Positions 62,376 to 64,000 of a stretch of 64,000 bases of DNA are shown one piece after another. This stretch comes from Rhizobium johnstonii 3841 (GTDB lineage Bacteria > Pseudomonadota > Alphaproteobacteria > Rhizobiales > Rhizobiaceae), in assembly GCF_000009265.1 (NCBI RefSeq), contig NC_008380.1, forward strand, positions 501,501 through 565,500, in the 5' to 3' direction. Within the stretch, counting starts at the first letter, position 1; every line of letters begins with the position of its first letter. The translations under genes and the position numbers were made by a program. The notes beneath the pieces are model-generated. The model searched no databases. It was given only the letters and a program-made list of their open reading frames with translations, and was not told where the DNA came from.

Positions 62376-63275
62376 GTGGCAAGGCAGAATACGGTCTTCA
62401 AGGAAGCCTACAACAGGTATGCCGTAGCCCTGCGCACGGATACCGCGCTGCCCTCGGAACCGGAGATCGCCGCCCAGCTCGGCGTCAGCCGCTCGACGGC
62501 GCGCGCCATCCTGACCCGGCTCAGCGAAGAAGGCATCATCCGCTGGAACAAGCGCCAGAAGATCGTGCTGCGCCAGCCGACCGACCATGACCTCTTTCCC
62601 TCCGAAGAAACCGACTCCCTGCACGATATCATCGAGCGCAGCTTCATGCAGCGCATCCTTGCAGATGATGCAGCACCCGGCATGCAGATCAACGAATTGG
62701 AGCTCGCCCGCGAGATCGGCACCGGCACGACCAGCGTGCGCGAGTTTCTGATCCGCTTCTCCCGCTTCGGCCTCATCGAGAAGCGCCCGAACAGCCACTG
62801 GACGCTCAAAGGCTTCACCCGCGAATTCGCCCTCGAACTTGCCGATGTGCGCGAGATGTTCGAGCTGCATTCCGCCGCCGAATTCGGCCGGCTTCCCAGG
62901 GATAATCAGAGCTGGGCCGATCTTGCCGCTATGCGCGACGAACATCACGCCATGCTTGCCGACATCAACCAGCGCTTCAAGGATTTCTCCGTCCTCGACG
63001 AACGCTTCCACTTGCTGATCCATCGCGCCTCGAAGAACCGCTTCATCGCCGATTTCTACGACGCCATCGCCATCGTCTTCCACTATCACTACCAGTGGAA
63101 CAAGACCGCCGCCCGCCAGCGCAACGAGCGCGCCATTCACGAACATCTGGATTATATCGCAGCGCTGGAATCCGGCGACCAGGCCGCGATCGATGCCGCC
63201 TGCCGCGCGCATCTGCACTCCGCCCGCCAGACCCTGCTGCAATCCCTGCCGCAGATCGCCACCGAAACCGCCTGA
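62376..63275 (+). CDS. GntR family regulator with two winged helices
   Basis: The GTG at 62376 is preferred (G-rich site upstream); a TTG at 62334 also fits the frame. The 299-residue protein has a GntR winged helix at ~20-70 (L-P-S-E-P-E-I-A-A-Q-L-G-V-S-R-S-T-A-R-A-I-L-T-R-L-S-E-E-G-I-I). A second lies at ~85-150 (Q-I-N-E-L-E-L-A-R-E-I-G-T-G-T-T-S-V-R-E-F-L... F-G-L-I-E-K-R). Then comes an FCD-type helical domain with histidines (H-x4-H, H-E-H). It is divergent from the fucose-type operon and is its probable repressor. Most GntR proteins have one winged helix. Confidence 0.8.
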   Translation: MARQNTVFKEAYNRYAVALRTDTALPSEPEIAAQLGVSRSTARAILTRLSEEGIIRWNKRQKIVLRQPTDHDLFPSEETDSLHDIIERSFMQRILADDAAPGMQINELELAREIGTGTTSVREFLIRFSRFGLIEKRPNSHWTLKGFTREFALELADVREMFELHSAAEFGRLPRDNQSWADLAAMRDEHHAMLADINQRFKDFSVLDERFHLLIHRASKNRFIADFYDAIAIVFHYHYQWNKTAARQRNERAIHEHLDYIAALESGDQAAIDAACRAHLHSARQTLLQSLPQIATETA

Positions 63276-63340
63276 TCAGATGAGAGCAACTCCGGGCACC
63301 GCCTCGGTGTGCCCGCCAGCGGCATTTCGGACGAAAGAGG

Positions 63341-63811
63341 CTACGCCTTGCCCAGATGCTTCGGCCAGAATTCTTGATGGACTGCGGCGGCTTCGTCTTC
63401 GAGGTTCGGGCCAACCACAGTGACGATGCGCGCGCCGGTTTGTAACACCGCCCGGCTCGGCACGTTCAACCCGATCCCGGCGATTTCGCCAAGCCGCGCT
63501 TCGGAGCACGCAAACACCATCCGCCCGATGCCCGACCAGTAAATCGCCCCGGAGCACATCGCGCACGGCTCGGTGCTGGTGTAAAGCGTGCAATCAGCGA
63601 GAAAAGCAGTGTCGTAGTGCTGCGCTGCCAGTTTAACCAGGTTCATCTCGGCGTGGTTCGTCATGTCGTGGCCGGTGAAGACGCTGTTTTCGGCGCGCAG
63701 GATGACTTCGCCGTCCTTCACCAGCAGCGAGCCAAACGGTTCGTCGCCGTTTTCCACCGCGGATCTCGAGAGCGCAATCGCCTCGCGTAAAAACGGCTCG
63801 TGGTTTTCCAT
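63341..63811 (-). CDS. nucleoside deaminase (CDA superfamily)
   Basis: The ATG at 63811 opens the domain (MENHEPFLREAIALS); a start at 63829 is possible. The 156-residue zinc enzyme has the H-A-E motif in T-N-H-A-E-M-N (~59-65) and P-C-A-M-C (~87-91), the zinc ligands and proton shuttle of the guanine/cytidine deaminase superfamily. The C-terminal region, with E-A-R-L-G-E-I and G-P-N-L-E-D-E-A, resembles guanine deaminase-like proteins rather than TadA. It stands as a single gene, convergent with the GntR gene. Confidence 0.83.
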   Translation of the reverse strand: MENHEPFLREAIALSRSAVENGDEPFGSLLVKDGEVILRAENSVFTGHDMTNHAEMNLVKLAAQHYDTAFLADCTLYTSTEPCAMCSGAIYWSGIGRMVFACSEARLGEIAGIGLNVPSRAVLQTGARIVTVVGPNLEDEAAAVHQEFWPKHLGKA

Positions 63812-63917
63812 CAGAATTTCCCCAAACACTAGAGCCGGGTGATTTTGTCTTGAATCCAGGGCATTGCCAAGGGCTGCAAATCAGATTCAAGATGCTGGCT
63901 GGGGGAAGGAGACCGGC

Positions 63918-64000
63918 ATGGATTGGCAAGCCATAACCACGGGGTGGGCATGTTTGACAGATTTTCCGGGTTCATACCTTAACGGGTGCCGAATGGTCGA
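63918..64000 (+). CDS. possible start of a gene cut by the window edge
   Basis: An ATG at 63918 follows GGAAGGAGACC, a good ribosome site, and the frame is open to the right edge (28 codons, beginning MDWQAITTGW). Alternatively the region is a promoter: TTGACA lies at 63954-63959. Too little is visible to name a family. Confidence 0.3.
   Translation, partial: MDWQAITTGWACLTDFPGSYLNGCRMV

Noticed and set aside
63341..63811. Nucleoside deaminase as tRNA adenosine deaminase TadA
   Set aside because: The C-terminal region resembles guanine/cytosine deaminase-like proteins, and the neighbourhood has no tRNA-related genes.

Overview
The window is about 64 kb of GC-rich DNA that looks like the chromosome of a fast-growing Rhizobium of the R. 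leguminosarum/R. etli group. The grounds are gene content (frcRBCAK-type fructose uptake, frk, pgi, otsA, a DUF982 protein), many small secreted proteins of rhizobial type, rhizobial intergenic repeats, and a small RNA resembling the alpha-r14 (NfeR1) family. I saw no tRNA, rRNA, CRISPR array, integrase or intact insertion sequence.

Layout. 0-11 kb is a patchwork of small, mostly uncharacterised genes: a truncated TPR protein, a DUF982 protein, several secreted or lipoproteins, an HTH-type gene ending in palindromic DNA repeats (5.1-5.7 kb), two SAM methyltransferases, a TetR regulator and an aldo/keto reductase. 11.1-11.3 kb holds an sRNA-like element with three hairpins, each exposing CCTCCTCCC. 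11.3-16.4 kb has a secreted protein, a DUF900-type lipoprotein hydrolase and a three-gene operon (FAD amino-acid oxidase, SDR, proline-racemase family) that suggests hydroxyproline/proline catabolism. 16.6-21.1 kb contains two paralogous TetR/SDR divergent modules plus a third SDR. 21.2-23.8 kb has a GGDEF-EAL protein and an unknown protein.

24.0-38.1 kb is sugar and pyrimidine metabolism: a FucU/RbsD-type mutarotase overlapping the ROK regulator frcR, then frcB-frcC-frcA-frcK, pyrC, an accessory block (GGDEF protein, glyoxalase-like protein, decayed GGDEF fragment, membrane proteins, a TetR/NmrA/DUF1772 divergon), pyrE and frk. 38.4-47.5 kb carries otsA, pgi, a fadD-type acyl-CoA ligase, a PRC-barrel protein, a beta-mannosidase and a glyoxalase I. 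Fructose imported by Frc would pass through Frk and Pgi, which lie nearby.

47.5-51.4 kb is an osmoprotectant (OsmF/OpuC-type) ABC operon. 51.9-53.9 kb has an odd regulator with two LysR-type HTH domains, overlapping cutC. 54.1-63.3 kb is a sugar catabolic regulon, most likely L-fucose: alcohol dehydrogenase, ribose-type ABC transporter, fucose mutarotase, L-fucose-dehydrogenase-type aldo/keto reductase, a UxaA-type dehydratase, and a divergent GntR regulator with two winged helices. A 22-bp sequence present, with 3 mismatches, at both candidate promoters is the best operator candidate. The window ends with a nucleoside deaminase and possibly the start of another gene.

Four kinds of dispersed intergenic repeat recur (about 140-bp elements ending in CCCCTCA/TGAGGGG, about 100-bp AGCAATTCC elements, about 80-bp GCGATCC-hairpin elements, and a 100-bp double-hairpin element).
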